NCBI GenBank assembly: GCA_020852515.1
Contig: JADZAS010000032.1
Location: 1-50,359, forward strand
Origin: Phycisphaerales bacterium
Lineage (GTDB): Bacteria > Planctomycetota > Phycisphaerae > Phycisphaerales > UBA5793
DNA: 50,359 bases
Reading direction: 5' to 3'
A program made the position numbers and the translations under genes. Below are positions 24,845 through 33,561 of the stretch, piece by piece (position 1 is the stretch's first letter; the number at the start of each line of letters is the position of its first letter). Below the pieces are notes generated by a model. The model did not search any database. It was given only the letters and a program-made list of their open reading frames with translations, and was not told the origin of the DNA.

Positions 24845-25291
24845 TTAATAGATGTAAACGTTGTTGATCTCGTCGAAGCCGACGGCGTAGATGCGGCCGT
24901 TGGCGTCGTCCCACAGCCAACCGTCCGTGGCGGGGTTGCCTTCCGTCAGCGGGTCACTGCCCGCGACGATCAACGACTGACCCGTGAACGGATTGATGGG
25001 GTCAGACTGAAGGTACGCACCTTCGGTCCACGCGGCGTTGTAGGTCGACGGATCAGTGAGGGGCACCCACTGATCGGTCGCGAAGTCAGGCACAAAGCCA
25101 TTGTGCTTGACGCGCATCAGCTCGATCTGGCTGCGAACCGTCTGCAGCTGGCTCTTGAGCGAAGAAGCGGAGGCTTCCTGGCTCGCGTTGGTGAACTGCG
25201 GGATGACGATGGCGGCCAGAATGCCGAGAATGACGACGACGATCAGAATTTCGACAAGCGTAAAACCCTTCGTACGACGGTAAACCTTCAT
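24845..25291 (-). CDS. gspG: Major pseudopilin GspG-like
   Basis: The 148-residue protein begins MKVYRRTKG and then FTLVEILIVVVILGILAAIV, the ideal prepilin cleavage and assembly segment (Gly -1, Glu +5). It continues SSLKSQLQTVRSQIELMRVKHNG, the GspG helix, and a short beta-rich C-terminus with LQSDPINPFTG, the region that in GspG carries a calcium site. The start has AAGGAG at ideal distance. It is the first gene of the cluster, behind a 430-base upstream gap that should hold the main promoter. Confidence 0.93.
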   Translation of the reverse strand: MKVYRRTKGFTLVEILIVVVILGILAAIVIPQFTNASQEASASSLKSQLQTVRSQIELMRVKHNGFVPDFATDQWVPLTDPSTYNAAWTEGAYLQSDPINPFTGQSLIVAGSDPLTEGNPATDGWLWDDANGRIYAVGFDEINNVYIY

Positions 25292-25724
25292 CGATGACTC
25301 CTTCACAAAAAGGTCCGAACCTGCTCGTGTGAACCGCCTTGACGGACCGGCGCCGCGGGACACGTTTTCATGCATTGCCCCGGGAACCACATGGCGCCCG
25401 ACAAGGCAAGGTCCGGAGCCGGTGTCCTCCCCACCGAGACACCGTGCGCCGGAGCCGCTGTGCTCGCTCGAGCCCGCGATGCCTCGCGAGCCGGGCTTTG
25501 GTGAGCACAGACCGAATGCGGGTGAGCGATACATACCCATGTAAATCGACTCGAACCCGCGCTCGCTGGAGTGCGGCGGTTCAAGCCGCACCCGACTCTG
25601 CCGTCTGCGCGTGTCAGCGCCTATAGAGACGTGCTCGTACCGCCCTGGCGCAGCAGAAAGTGAAACACGCAGGCGCCGGGCCTGCGTGCTCGATAACCAT
25701 GGGTTTGACACGGCGCCAGAGCGC
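25292..25724. other. Intergenic region upstream of the secretion cluster
   Basis: This 433-base stretch holds the upstream region of the secretion cluster and, near 25666-25688, the terminator of the HEAT-protein gene. I could not identify convincing sigma-70 or sigma-54 promoter elements by eye. No coding potential is visible; reading frames that run through it have no homology-like pattern and no ribosome binding site. Confidence 0.5.
25666..25688 (-). terminator. Terminator after the HEAT-like protein gene
   Basis: A perfect 9-bp stem (25666-25674 with 25680-25688) with a 5-base loop; on the minus strand it is followed by TTTCACTTTCT. It begins 37 bases after the stop of the gene at 25725-27890. 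Confidence 0.65.
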
Positions 25725-27890
25725 TCAGTCCGAGATGATCAGCGGCACCATGTTCCGCGCCGGCAGGTTCAGCGCGCCGTGCGCCTGGGCTGCGGCCGTG
25801 GCGACCGGCCCCCGGGCCGTCTTGACGAGGTTGACCAGCGAGGTGATCTGCGCGTCGCTCGCATACGAACCGTAGCGTTTTGCGGATTGTGCGGCGTAGT
25901 TAAGCAGTGCGATCTGCACCGCTTCGTCAGTCTCACCCAGAGCCGCCGTGAGCAACGCCGATTGCGCCCGCGATCCGTTCACCCACGCGAGGGTCTGCGC
26001 CGCAGTCAGGCGCAGTTCGCCCGAATACGTGGAGATCGCCTCGACGAGCGCGGTTTCAGCTCGCTTGATGTCGTAGGCAGCGCTGTTGCGCACCGCGATG
26101 TCGCGCAGCACGTGGAGCGACTCGTCCGCATAAGCGTCCGCTTCCTCGCGGGTGATCAAATCGCCCGTGGTGCGCCCGATGAGGGCCTGCAGAGCGGCGT
26201 CCATCTGCGACTGCTGGAGACCGAGCCGGATAACGGAAACGCGGCGATTGCCCTCGTACGCATTGCGGACGCGGGGCAGATCCTCCGCGGCGACCAGCGC
26301 CGCCACCGGAGTGGCCGAAATACGGTCATCAGACTGGATCGAGGCGATGGTCTCCGTCAGTCGGTCCGGCGAAATCATGAGCAGGAAAAGGTCCACCGCC
26401 GGCGCCGCAGCAAGATCGGCTCGGAGGCCCTCGAAGGTCGAGCGGGGCGGGAGCACGGTGAAGCCCATATCGCGCAGGTTCGACGCGAGGCTGCGCTGAT
26501 CTTCCTGGTTGTCGGCGAGCACCGCCGCGAACCGCTCATCGCCCGTGCGAATGGCGCCGGCGAGAATCGGCACGACGCGGTCGGCGCCGTCGAAGGTCTC
26601 AGTCGGAAGGGCGCGCCCGAGGGCGAGCGCGGCGTCATACTGCACGCGCCGCTCGGGGAAGTTGAGCGACTCGATCAGAGGCGAAGGACGGTTGTTGCCA
26701 ACCCAGAGACTCGCGCCGCCCGCGGTGCCGTTGAGCGCCTCGATGGCGTGCCGGGCGAGCCGGGCGTTGAGATCGCGATTGGCTCGGTCGAGCACCATCT
26801 GCGAAGCGGCCGGGCCCGCCGCCACGGCATAGAAGAGAGGCGGACGGCGATCGGGGCCGTAAGTCGGATCCGTTCCATCCCCCAGTTCATCGGTGCGCCG
26901 GAAGTTCCCGGCAATCCACATGCTCAGGCCGTCGAGTGAATCCGCGGACTGTTCAAGTGCGTTTTCCGAGCTTCGCATCACCATCACTTCCGAGAAGATC
27001 TCGGTGGGAACGGGGACGGCGTAGAGGCCGGAGTTGTTGTCGTAGTACCAGATGTTGTTGGTGGCTTCGGTCGGCCATGCAACGAGGCTCTGCGATTCGC
27101 CCCAGTAAAGTTCCGCCAGTGAGAGCCAGGCGTCAACGGGATCAGCATCCGCCACAGCGCCGAGGCGAGCGGCGGCGGCACGCGCGGCCGCCCGAACTGC
27201 GGGAGTCGCCTTGCCGCTGTCCCCGAGCGTGACCAGCGCGGGAAGTGCGTGGTAGTAGTTGATCTGGCCGAGGATCTCGCAGATGCGCTCCTGGCTGACC
27301 GGGTCGAGGTGCGGCAGCGCGACGCACAGCGGAGTCACGGCCTGACGACCGATGCTCACGAGCACGGGAGTGCACCGCGCCTTGAGTTCGGCGGGGCTGG
27401 CGCCGGTGATGACGTCCAGCAGTTGGGGCACGGCATACTCGCCCGCCGCACGCAGCGCCTGCTCGGCCATGAGCCTCCCGCGCGACGTACCCACGAGGTT
27501 TTTGATGTGCCGCGCGATTTCTTCGGGGTCGCGGGCCATGTCGATGCGGCCCTTGTTGAGCCGGCCCTGCAGCTGGCCGGCGATCTCTTCGAGTTCGGCG
27601 TTGCGGGCGGCACGGACGAGGGCGTCGTCGAGCCGCTTGCCGATCCCCATTTCGTCCACGAGTTGATACAACTCGGCGTCGGTCACGCTCGATTCGATCA
27701 GCGCCTGGGCAGCGCTGTGCGCGAGGTCCGGACGAGCGACGAGCGTGTAGTGGATGAAGTCTTCGAGGAGTTCCGCTTCTCTGGACTTGCCGCCCTGTTC
27801 GACAGGCTGCGCGACAACGTTCGGAACGAGTCCAAGACAGAAGACGAGCAGGCCGAACACAAAGAGCCGGCGCAGTGACGTGTGGAACAC
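25725..27890 (-). CDS. Exported HEAT-like protein with receiver-like insert
   Basis: The 721-residue protein starts with a signal peptide (LFVFGLLVFCLGLVPNVVAQ). Residues about 40-255 are helical pairs of HEAT type (for example AGEYAVPQLLDVITGA), followed by a region with aromatic-rich segments (AELYWGESQSLVAWP) and more helical repeats up to about 450. Residues about 454-571 look like a response-regulator receiver domain (FAAVLADNQEDQRSLASNL at its start) but the usual phospho-Asp position reads LLMISPD, with Met. Further HEAT-like helices complete the protein. The GTG start is chosen over the longer frame because GGAGG stands 6 bases upstream and the signal peptide follows directly. Function unknown. 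Confidence 0.8.
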   Translation of the reverse strand: MFHTSLRRLFVFGLLVFCLGLVPNVVAQPVEQGGKSREAELLEDFIHYTLVARPDLAHSAAQALIESSVTDAELYQLVDEMGIGKRLDDALVRAARNAELEEIAGQLQGRLNKGRIDMARDPEEIARHIKNLVGTSRGRLMAEQALRAAGEYAVPQLLDVITGASPAELKARCTPVLVSIGRQAVTPLCVALPHLDPVSQERICEILGQINYYHALPALVTLGDSGKATPAVRAAARAAAARLGAVADADPVDAWLSLAELYWGESQSLVAWPTEATNNIWYYDNNSGLYAVPVPTEIFSEVMVMRSSENALEQSADSLDGLSMWIAGNFRRTDELGDGTDPTYGPDRRPPLFYAVAAGPAASQMVLDRANRDLNARLARHAIEALNGTAGGASLWVGNNRPSPLIESLNFPERRVQYDAALALGRALPTETFDGADRVVPILAGAIRTGDERFAAVLADNQEDQRSLASNLRDMGFTVLPPRSTFEGLRADLAAAPAVDLFLLMISPDRLTETIASIQSDDRISATPVAALVAAEDLPRVRNAYEGNRRVSVIRLGLQQSQMDAALQALIGRTTGDLITREEADAYADESLHVLRDIAVRNSAAYDIKRAETALVEAISTYSGELRLTAAQTLAWVNGSRAQSALLTAALGETDEAVQIALLNYAAQSAKRYGSYASDAQITSLVNLVKTARGPVATAAAQAHGALNLPARNMVPLIISD
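26178..26531 (-). other. Degenerate receiver-like domain inside the exported HEAT-like protein
   Basis: The segment follows the receiver pattern: a VLADNQEDQ strand and acidic turn, a helix, MGFTVLPPRSTFEGLRADL, a VDLFLLMISPD strand, ISATPVAALVAAE and a final helix. The phospho-acceptor Asp is replaced by Met and the conserved Lys near the end is not seen. It should not be phosphorylated. The assignment rests on pattern only. Confidence 0.5.
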
Positions 27891-28551
27891 AGGTGACCTC
27901 CGCCAAAGGGGTGAAAACAGCACACGACGACCGTTGGCCGCAACACCGCCGGTCGCCGACGCGGCGCAACTGCCCGCTGGGGCCGGGAGTTGCGTCATCG
28001 TAAGTAGGGAATGTATCGAGGGCGGGACCCGGTGTCAATGCGGCGTCCCAAAAGCGAGCCCCTCGAGAACCGGTCCCGGGGTCCGGCAGCGGCGTTTGAC
28101 TCACGCGCTCCGATCGGTAGAGTGCCCCGTCAATGGCGCCCGACTCCGTCGCAGCAGGCATCCTGCTCGGCTGATGCGGGCTGAAATGGGAAGCGTGGTG
28201 CAACTCCACCGCGGACGCGCCGCCGTAATGGGTCGCCTGAGGACTTGATCCGAGGCAGTCGCCCGACCACAACGCCACTGTCCCCCACCGAACCTGCGGC
28301 TGGGAAAATGGATGGGAAGGCGGTCGGACGAGACAGACCCTGAGCCGGAAGACCTGCCACTGGCACGGGGCCGTGATCGCTCAGCGATGCGGCCTGTGGG
28401 TTGGCCGTCCTCGCGCTTCGGGACGTCGCGGCACTGACTTCTGTTCGTTCCTGACAGAAGGCTCGACCACGGCGCGGCGAGAGCGGCCGTGTCGCCGGTT
28501 GTGTCCAGGGACCGCCTCTCGCGACTAGAGGCGAACATCAGGAGTTGTGTC
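27891..28551. other. Divergent intergenic region, no gene seen
   Basis: About 660 bases separate the HEAT-like protein gene (minus) from the surface-protein operon (plus). The open frames here lack ribosome binding sites and give low-complexity proteins. Promoters for both directions must lie in it but I cannot point to clear -35/-10 pairs. Confidence 0.5.
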
Positions 28552-29631
28552 ATGCTTGCGTTCTGGTCTGCGGGACGGGCGGCGGTTGCGGCCGCGCTCG
28601 TCATCACTTTCACGTGCGGCAACGGCGTTCAAGGCGCCGCCCCGCCGCTGGAATATGTCGGCTCGCAAGGCGGGCCGGGCGGTGCGTTCGACGTGCTCGC
28701 CGACGGGCGGCTCATCGGAATGAACGGCGAGTCGGTGTTTATCGAGACGGCTGTCGGTTCGGGACAGTTCATGGACATGGGTTCGTTCGATGCCGGGCTG
28801 ATCAGTGAGTTCGGCGCCTCGTTTGTCTCCGTGAGTCCGGACGGGTCACGGTTCGTGGTCGGCGACGGCCGGTTCGGCGGTGCGCGCGTATACGAAGTCG
28901 CGCTGGCGGATCTCAATGGCGGCTCGATCGTGCATCGCTCGCACCAGCATGAAAACTACGCCGCCACGTGGTACGACAACGATCGCATCGCCATCAGCGC
29001 TGCAGATCCCAACACGTTCCTCGGCGAGGTGCGCATCCTCGAACTGGCCAGCGGCGCTTCGACGCGCGTTGTTTCGCTCGACGGCGCCTCGGGCGGCGTC
29101 GCGTTCGATGCGTCCGGCAATCTCTTCACCGCCAACGGCTACGACTTCATCCCCGGTGGATCGGCAACCGGCGAAATCCGCGCGCTGCCGGCCGGCGACA
29201 TTGCCGAAGTGCTCAGCGGCCAGCGGGGCGCGATTGAATTCGCGACCTCGGGCCAGTTCATCGGGCAGGTGCTTTCGGGTTCGGATCTGGGCTTCGACGC
29301 GGCGGGGCATCTCTTCATCGGCGGCGGCGACATTGATCGCGGCGCGTACGACTACTTTGCCGTGGCCGAGGACGCGGCGGTGCAGCGCGCGCTCGCTGGA
29401 ATGGGGGCGCTTGACTGGCCCGATCTGTTCGTTGACGACCCGGACGAAAGCCCGTTCAGCTTCTACAGCGCCCGCTACAACGCGCTCACCGGCGAGTGGC
29501 TGGTTGCTTCGGGCTCGTCTTCGCTGCTGTTCCGCTACGCGCCGATTCCCGCGCCCGGGGCTCTGCTGAGCCTGGGCGCCGGTCTGGTCATCATGCTCCA
29601 GCGCCGGCGGCGGGATGGGAGGGCGTCATGA
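28552..29631 (+). CDS. PEP-CTERM-type surface protein
   Basis: The 359-residue protein has an N-terminal signal peptide (AAVAAALVITFTCGNGVQG), a beta-propeller-like body with repeated GxxFDxxGxLF-type strands (for example GVAFDASGNLFTANG and GFDAAGHLFIGGG), and a C-terminal sorting signal: IPAPGALLSLGAGLVIML followed by QRRRR. That is the PEP-CTERM layout (short Pro motif, membrane helix, Arg cluster) recognised by exosortase. Cys is not conserved near it. AGGAG stands upstream of the ATG; the frame extends further upstream but this start fits the signal peptide. Its stop overlaps the next gene (ATGA). Confidence 0.85.
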   Translation: MLAFWSAGRAAVAAALVITFTCGNGVQGAAPPLEYVGSQGGPGGAFDVLADGRLIGMNGESVFIETAVGSGQFMDMGSFDAGLISEFGASFVSVSPDGSRFVVGDGRFGGARVYEVALADLNGGSIVHRSHQHENYAATWYDNDRIAISAADPNTFLGEVRILELASGASTRVVSLDGASGGVAFDASGNLFTANGYDFIPGGSATGEIRALPAGDIAEVLSGQRGAIEFATSGQFIGQVLSGSDLGFDAAGHLFIGGGDIDRGAYDYFAVAEDAAVQRALAGMGALDWPDLFVDDPDESPFSFYSARYNALTGEWLVASGSSSLLFRYAPIPAPGALLSLGAGLVIMLQRRRRDGRAS

Positions 29632-30506
29632 AGCAAGCCGCCATTGCAGCGATCGCGGCACTCCTTGGCCTGACGGCTGCGCATGGCGCCAAGCCGCCTT
29701 ACCGCACGATCGCTCCGCCGCCGAACCCGTTCGCCACGCGCATCATTGACTACTCACCCGCTCCCGGGCAGTTCACCCACGACCCACGGTACAACGACCC
29801 GCTCCGGGCACTTGGGGCGCCGATCGGCGGCGGGACGCTGACGCCCGACCTTTCCAAACTCGTCACGCTCGGCGGGTTCGGCGGGTCGATCACGCTCGGT
29901 TTCAGCCGGACGATCTGGGACAGCCCCAACCATGAGCCGGGACTGGATTTCATCGTCTTCGGCAACGCGTCGTGGCTCGTCGGGCTCCCGTCGGTCCGCT
30001 TTGCCGAGGCCGCCGTCGTCGAGGTGAGTTGCGATGTGAACCGCAACGGCGTTGCAGATGACCCGTGGTTCGTCATTCCCGGATCGCACATCACCGACCC
30101 CGAGTCGCAGCGGCGCAACGGGCACTTCATCCTGCCCGACGAGCCGTTCGGGCACCCGCCCATCGTCAACGCGAACACGGACGGCAGTGAAGCCTTCTGG
30201 GGCTACGCGGACATGAACCCTGTTCTACTACTGGGCGATCTGGACGGCGACAACATCATCGATGACCCAACGATGCGGCCGGAGGATTTCTACACCGTGC
30301 CCGACGATCCGCGGCGCGAAGGCGTCACGGCAGGCAGCGGCGGCGGCGACGGCTTCGACATTGCCTGGGCCGTCCATCCCCTCACCGGCAAGCCGGCGAA
30401 CCTCGCGGGGATCGACTTCGTGCGCATCACGAATGCGGTCGATTCGATCAACGGTCAGTTCGGCGAGGTGTCCGCCGAAATCGGCGCCGTCGCGGCGGTG
30501 AGGTAA
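29628..30506 (+). CDS. Exported cell-surface protein family member
   Basis: A 292-residue protein with a short signal peptide (AAIAAIAALLGLTAAHGA). The body contains segments typical of a family usually annotated simply as cell surface protein: YSPAPGQF, LGGFGGSITLGF, LDFIVFGNA, a Ca-binding-like DVNRNGVADDPWFVIPGSH and, later, LGDLDGDNIIDD, a dockerin/EF-like acidic loop. The role is not established; calcium binding is likely by composition. The start overlaps the stop of the upstream gene and GGGAGGG stands before it, so both are probably translated together. Confidence 0.75.
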   Translation: MKQAAIAAIAALLGLTAAHGAKPPYRTIAPPPNPFATRIIDYSPAPGQFTHDPRYNDPLRALGAPIGGGTLTPDLSKLVTLGGFGGSITLGFSRTIWDSPNHEPGLDFIVFGNASWLVGLPSVRFAEAAVVEVSCDVNRNGVADDPWFVIPGSHITDPESQRRNGHFILPDEPFGHPPIVNANTDGSEAFWGYADMNPVLLLGDLDGDNIIDDPTMRPEDFYTVPDDPRREGVTAGSGGGDGFDIAWAVHPLTGKPANLAGIDFVRITNAVDSINGQFGEVSAEIGAVAAVR

Positions 30507-30512
30507 GCGCCG

Positions 30513-31289
30513 ATGATGATGCACCGGACACGCAGATGCGGTTTCACGCTCGTTGAGATGCTCGTGGTCATGAGCGTCACGGCCGTACTCATCGGGCTGC
30601 TCGTGCCGGCGCTGCGCGGGGCGCGCGACGCCTCGCGCCGTGCCGGCTGCGCTTCAAACCTGCGCCAGCTGGCTCTTGCCGACCTTGCCTACGCGAACGA
30701 ATCCGCCGGCTCCCTTGCGCCCGGAGCTGCGCGGTTCGATCGCAATCTCGATCGCTGGTTCGGCGTGCGTTTGAGTACCCGCGAACCGTTCGAGCCGCGC
30801 GGCGGGCCGCTCTCGCCGCTGCTCGGGCCGGAAGGCGCCGTGCGCCAATGCCCGGCGTTCAAACCCGGGGCGCGCGAGTCGACTGACTTCGAAGCCGGTT
30901 GCGGCGGCTACGGCTACAACAACGCCTACCTCGGTGTCGAGGAGAGTGGCAAGGACGAAGTGGGCGTCCGCGCCGCGGCCATCGGCCGGCCGGATGAGAC
31001 GGTCATGTTCGCGGACGCCGCGATGGCCATGCCCGTGCCGACGCTGCGCCTGATTGAATACAGTTTCGCCGAGCCACCGCTGGCGCGCGGCACCGGGGCA
31101 CCGCTCGACGCAAGCATCCACTTTCGCCATGCCGCGACCGCGAACGTCGCCTGGGCGGATGCGCACGTCGCCTCGCGCGAACTCTCATTCACTCGGGCCA
31201 CCATCTTCGGCGTTACGGAATCGCAGATGCGCGAACTGCATCTCGGCTGGTTCGGCCCCGCGACAAACCGATACTTCGATCTGCGCTGA
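30513..31289 (+). CDS. Prepilin-type protein with DUF1559-like H-X9-D tail
   Basis: The 258-residue protein has a prepilin cleavage site (RCG followed by FTLVEMLVVMSVTAVLIGLL, Glu at +5), then CASNLRQLALADLAYANE, the pattern that follows the helix in planctomycete DUF1559-like proteins. Near the C-terminus HAATANVAWADAH fits the H-X9-DG motif of that family, with Ala in place of Gly. The protein would be processed by a prepilin peptidase and assembled or held at the membrane. It is the third gene of the surface operon, 6 bases after the previous stop. It converges on the hppD gene with only 5 bases between stops. Confidence 0.85.
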   Translation: MMMHRTRRCGFTLVEMLVVMSVTAVLIGLLVPALRGARDASRRAGCASNLRQLALADLAYANESAGSLAPGAARFDRNLDRWFGVRLSTREPFEPRGGPLSPLLGPEGAVRQCPAFKPGARESTDFEAGCGGYGYNNAYLGVEESGKDEVGVRAAAIGRPDETVMFADAAMAMPVPTLRLIEYSFAEPPLARGTGAPLDASIHFRHAATANVAWADAHVASRELSFTRATIFGVTESQMRELHLGWFGPATNRYFDLR

Positions 31290-31294
31290 TTGGC

Positions 31295-32461
31295 TCAGAG
31301 ATTGCCGCGACGCTGCTGCTCAAGTTCGAGCGCTTCGAACAGGGCCTTGAAGTTGCCCTTCCCGAAACTCTGCGAGCCGCGGCGGGTAATGATCTCGAAG
31401 AAGAGCGTCGGTCGATCCTGCACGGGTCGGCTGAAGATCTGCAGCAGATATCCCTCGTCGTCGCGATCTACGAGAATGCCCAGCTCCTTGATCTTCTGTC
31501 GATCTTCTTCGATGTCGCCGACGCGATCCCAGACGATGTCGTAGTAGGTGTCGGGCAGTTTGAGGAATTCCACGCCGCGATCGCGCAGGAGGCGCACGGA
31601 GTTGATCTCATCGCGCGAGCGCAGCGCCAGGTGCTGCACGCCGGGCGTGCCGTGGTGCCAGTCGAGGTATTCCTGCACCTGGCTCTTGCCGCGTCCGGGC
31701 GCGGGTTCGTTGATGGGCATCTTGATCAGGCCGCGCCCGCTGCTCATGACCTTACTCATGAGCGAGGAGTACTCGGTGGAGATGTCCTTGTCGTCGAAGT
31801 GCTTGAACATGGTGAAGCCCATGACGTCTTCGTACCACTTCACCCACTCATTCATCTTGCCCTGCTCGACGTTGCCCACGAGATGGTCAACGAACTTGAG
31901 GCCGCAGTCGCCTTTGTCATTGATGCGATTGACGGGCGGGTCGACGGGCATGAAGTGCGGCAGGAACTTGCCCTTGTACTGCGACCGGTCGATAAACGCA
32001 TGCGTGACTTCCCCGTACGTGAAGATCGCCGAACGCGTGATTGAACCGTGGGCATCGGATTCGACGGTGGGCTTCTGCGCCGAACGGCCGCCGCGGCGCG
32101 TGGTCTGTTCGTAGGCGTCTGTGGCGTCCCGGACGGTGAAGTTGACGCTCTTGACGCCGTCGCCAAAGAGGTTGACGTGGCGCTGGGCCGGATGGTCTTT
32201 GACGAGGCCGGTGGTGAGCACGAAGCGGATGTTGCCCTGCTCGAGCAGGTAACTGGCGGTCTCTCGGCTGCCGGTCTCCTGTCCCTTGTAGGCAGTGATG
32301 TTGAACCCGAACGCGACGGCGTAGTAGTACGCCGCCTGGCGCGCGTTGCCGACGTAAAACTCGATGTGATCAACGTCGATGAGTTCGAGCCAGCCGTGGT
32401 CCTTGGGCGTGTGCTTCTCGGGGTCAAGGTGAGAAACGCCCGCCTTGCCGGTGGTGCTCAT
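31295..32461 (-). CDS. hppD: 4-hydroxyphenylpyruvate dioxygenase
   Basis: The 388-residue enzyme converts 4-hydroxyphenylpyruvate to homogentisate in tyrosine breakdown. Two vicinal-oxygen-chelate domains are visible. The three iron ligands are present: His193 in KFVDHLVGNV, His277 in PGVQHLALRS and Glu356 in LFFEIITRRG. The C-terminal helix (GNFKALFEALE) that closes the active site is complete. GGAGG lies 6 bases before the ATG. Other tyrosine-pathway genes are not next to it; the upstream HEAT-like gene, 107 bases away on the same strand, may share its transcript. Confidence 0.96.
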   Translation of the reverse strand: MSTTGKAGVSHLDPEKHTPKDHGWLELIDVDHIEFYVGNARQAAYYYAVAFGFNITAYKGQETGSRETASYLLEQGNIRFVLTTGLVKDHPAQRHVNLFGDGVKSVNFTVRDATDAYEQTTRRGGRSAQKPTVESDAHGSITRSAIFTYGEVTHAFIDRSQYKGKFLPHFMPVDPPVNRINDKGDCGLKFVDHLVGNVEQGKMNEWVKWYEDVMGFTMFKHFDDKDISTEYSSLMSKVMSSGRGLIKMPINEPAPGRGKSQVQEYLDWHHGTPGVQHLALRSRDEINSVRLLRDRGVEFLKLPDTYYDIVWDRVGDIEEDRQKIKELGILVDRDDEGYLLQIFSRPVQDRPTLFFEIITRRGSQSFGKGNFKALFEALELEQQRRGNL

Positions 32462-32568
32462 GGCCTGCCTCCATTCAATTCGGAAACCTGCCAGAGGATA
32501 ATCCGCCCGGGCGGCTCGCTCCACGCGGGGCGCGGCCCGGTTCTGGCGTCTCCTGATGGGGCACTCGC

Positions 32569-33561
32569 TCAGCGGCTCGGATCGGCGCTGGGCGCCTCGC
32601 CGGCCCCGCCGCGGGCTGCGCGGGCTCGCACGAAGGGCTGGTATTCCTCTTCGTACCACTGCTTCCAGCGCGGTACATCGAAGCCGAAGTCCACGGGCTG
32701 GCCGAAGTCTTCCTCGACAATGTTCACCAGCGCGTTGTGCGCATCCATGTTGTAAAACTCGACGACGGCGTCCATGATGCGGACCACGGTTCCTTCCGTA
32801 ACCGCCGTGAGAGTGGGATCGAGGCCGGCCGAGTTGTCGCCGACCACCGGCTGGAGGTCGGTCACGAGGTAGCGCTGCTGACCCACCTGGATGAACGCCA
32901 GATCGCCGGTCCCGATCATCGAGGGCGCGGGGGCCTGGGCGACGATGAGATGCGGGATCGCCTGCGCCAGTTGCAGCGCTCCGGCTGCGCCGGCGCCGGC
33001 GCTGACGATGTCCATGTTGGGTGACTCGAGCGCCTGCACAACCACCTTCTGGGTTACGGGCGAAGCAGGCCCCTTGAGGTGCGTCTTGGCCGCGGCGCGC
33101 ATGTCCGCGTTCTGGTCGTGGATCGCCATCCATGCCAGCGTCGCCTGGCCCACTTCCGGCTTGACTCGCTCGGCAAGGTGCTCGAAGAGCCAGTCGCGCA
33201 CGTCCTGCTTCTCGATGCGGGCCAGATCGATGAGCGGCTCGATGGCGGCCGGGTCGGTGAACCGGGCCAGTTCTTCGAGGCCGCGCTGCCTCGTGGGAGC
33301 GAATTCCTTCGAGCCGAGGAACTTGCCGCGAATCTTCTTGATGTCTTTGTCGAACGCCCGCTTGGCGATGATGAACGCCCGCGTGGACTGCTGCGATGGC
33401 ATCGGCGGCGCGGCGATCGAAGCCGGCGCACTGACGGTCGTGCGCACCCGGGCCGTCTGGACCACCGGCCGCTGGATGGTGCCGGATTGGGCGAGCAGCG
33501 GCCCCGATGATCCGACCAGGAACAGTCCTGTCAGCAGGGCGGTGCGGTGAAGTGGCTGCAT
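32569..33561 (-). CDS. Exported HEAT-like protein
   Basis: A 330-residue protein with a signal peptide (LLTGLFLVGSSGPLLAQ), a Pro/Ala/Thr-rich linker, and helical repeats of HEAT type at about 90-215 (for example RGLEELARFTDPAAIEPLIDLA and VGQATLAWMAIHDQNADMRAAA). The C-terminal part carries a beta-strand pair (DLAFIQVGQQRYLVTDLQPV) and the segment FDVPRWKQWYEEEY, which recurs as a Trp-rich ending in exported planctomycete HEAT proteins. No enzymatic motif is seen. GGAGGAG stands upstream of the ATG. Confidence 0.72.
   Translation of the reverse strand: MQPLHRTALLTGLFLVGSSGPLLAQSGTIQRPVVQTARVRTTVSAPASIAAPPMPSQQSTRAFIIAKRAFDKDIKKIRGKFLGSKEFAPTRQRGLEELARFTDPAAIEPLIDLARIEKQDVRDWLFEHLAERVKPEVGQATLAWMAIHDQNADMRAAAKTHLKGPASPVTQKVVVQALESPNMDIVSAGAGAAGALQLAQAIPHLIVAQAPAPSMIGTGDLAFIQVGQQRYLVTDLQPVVGDNSAGLDPTLTAVTEGTVVRIMDAVVEFYNMDAHNALVNIVEEDFGQPVDFGFDVPRWKQWYEEEYQPFVRARAARGGAGEAPSADPSR

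Noticed and set aside
28101-28622. Minus-strand gene in the gap before the surface operon
   Set aside because: Low-complexity translation, no ribosome binding site, and overlap with the start of the PEP-CTERM gene.
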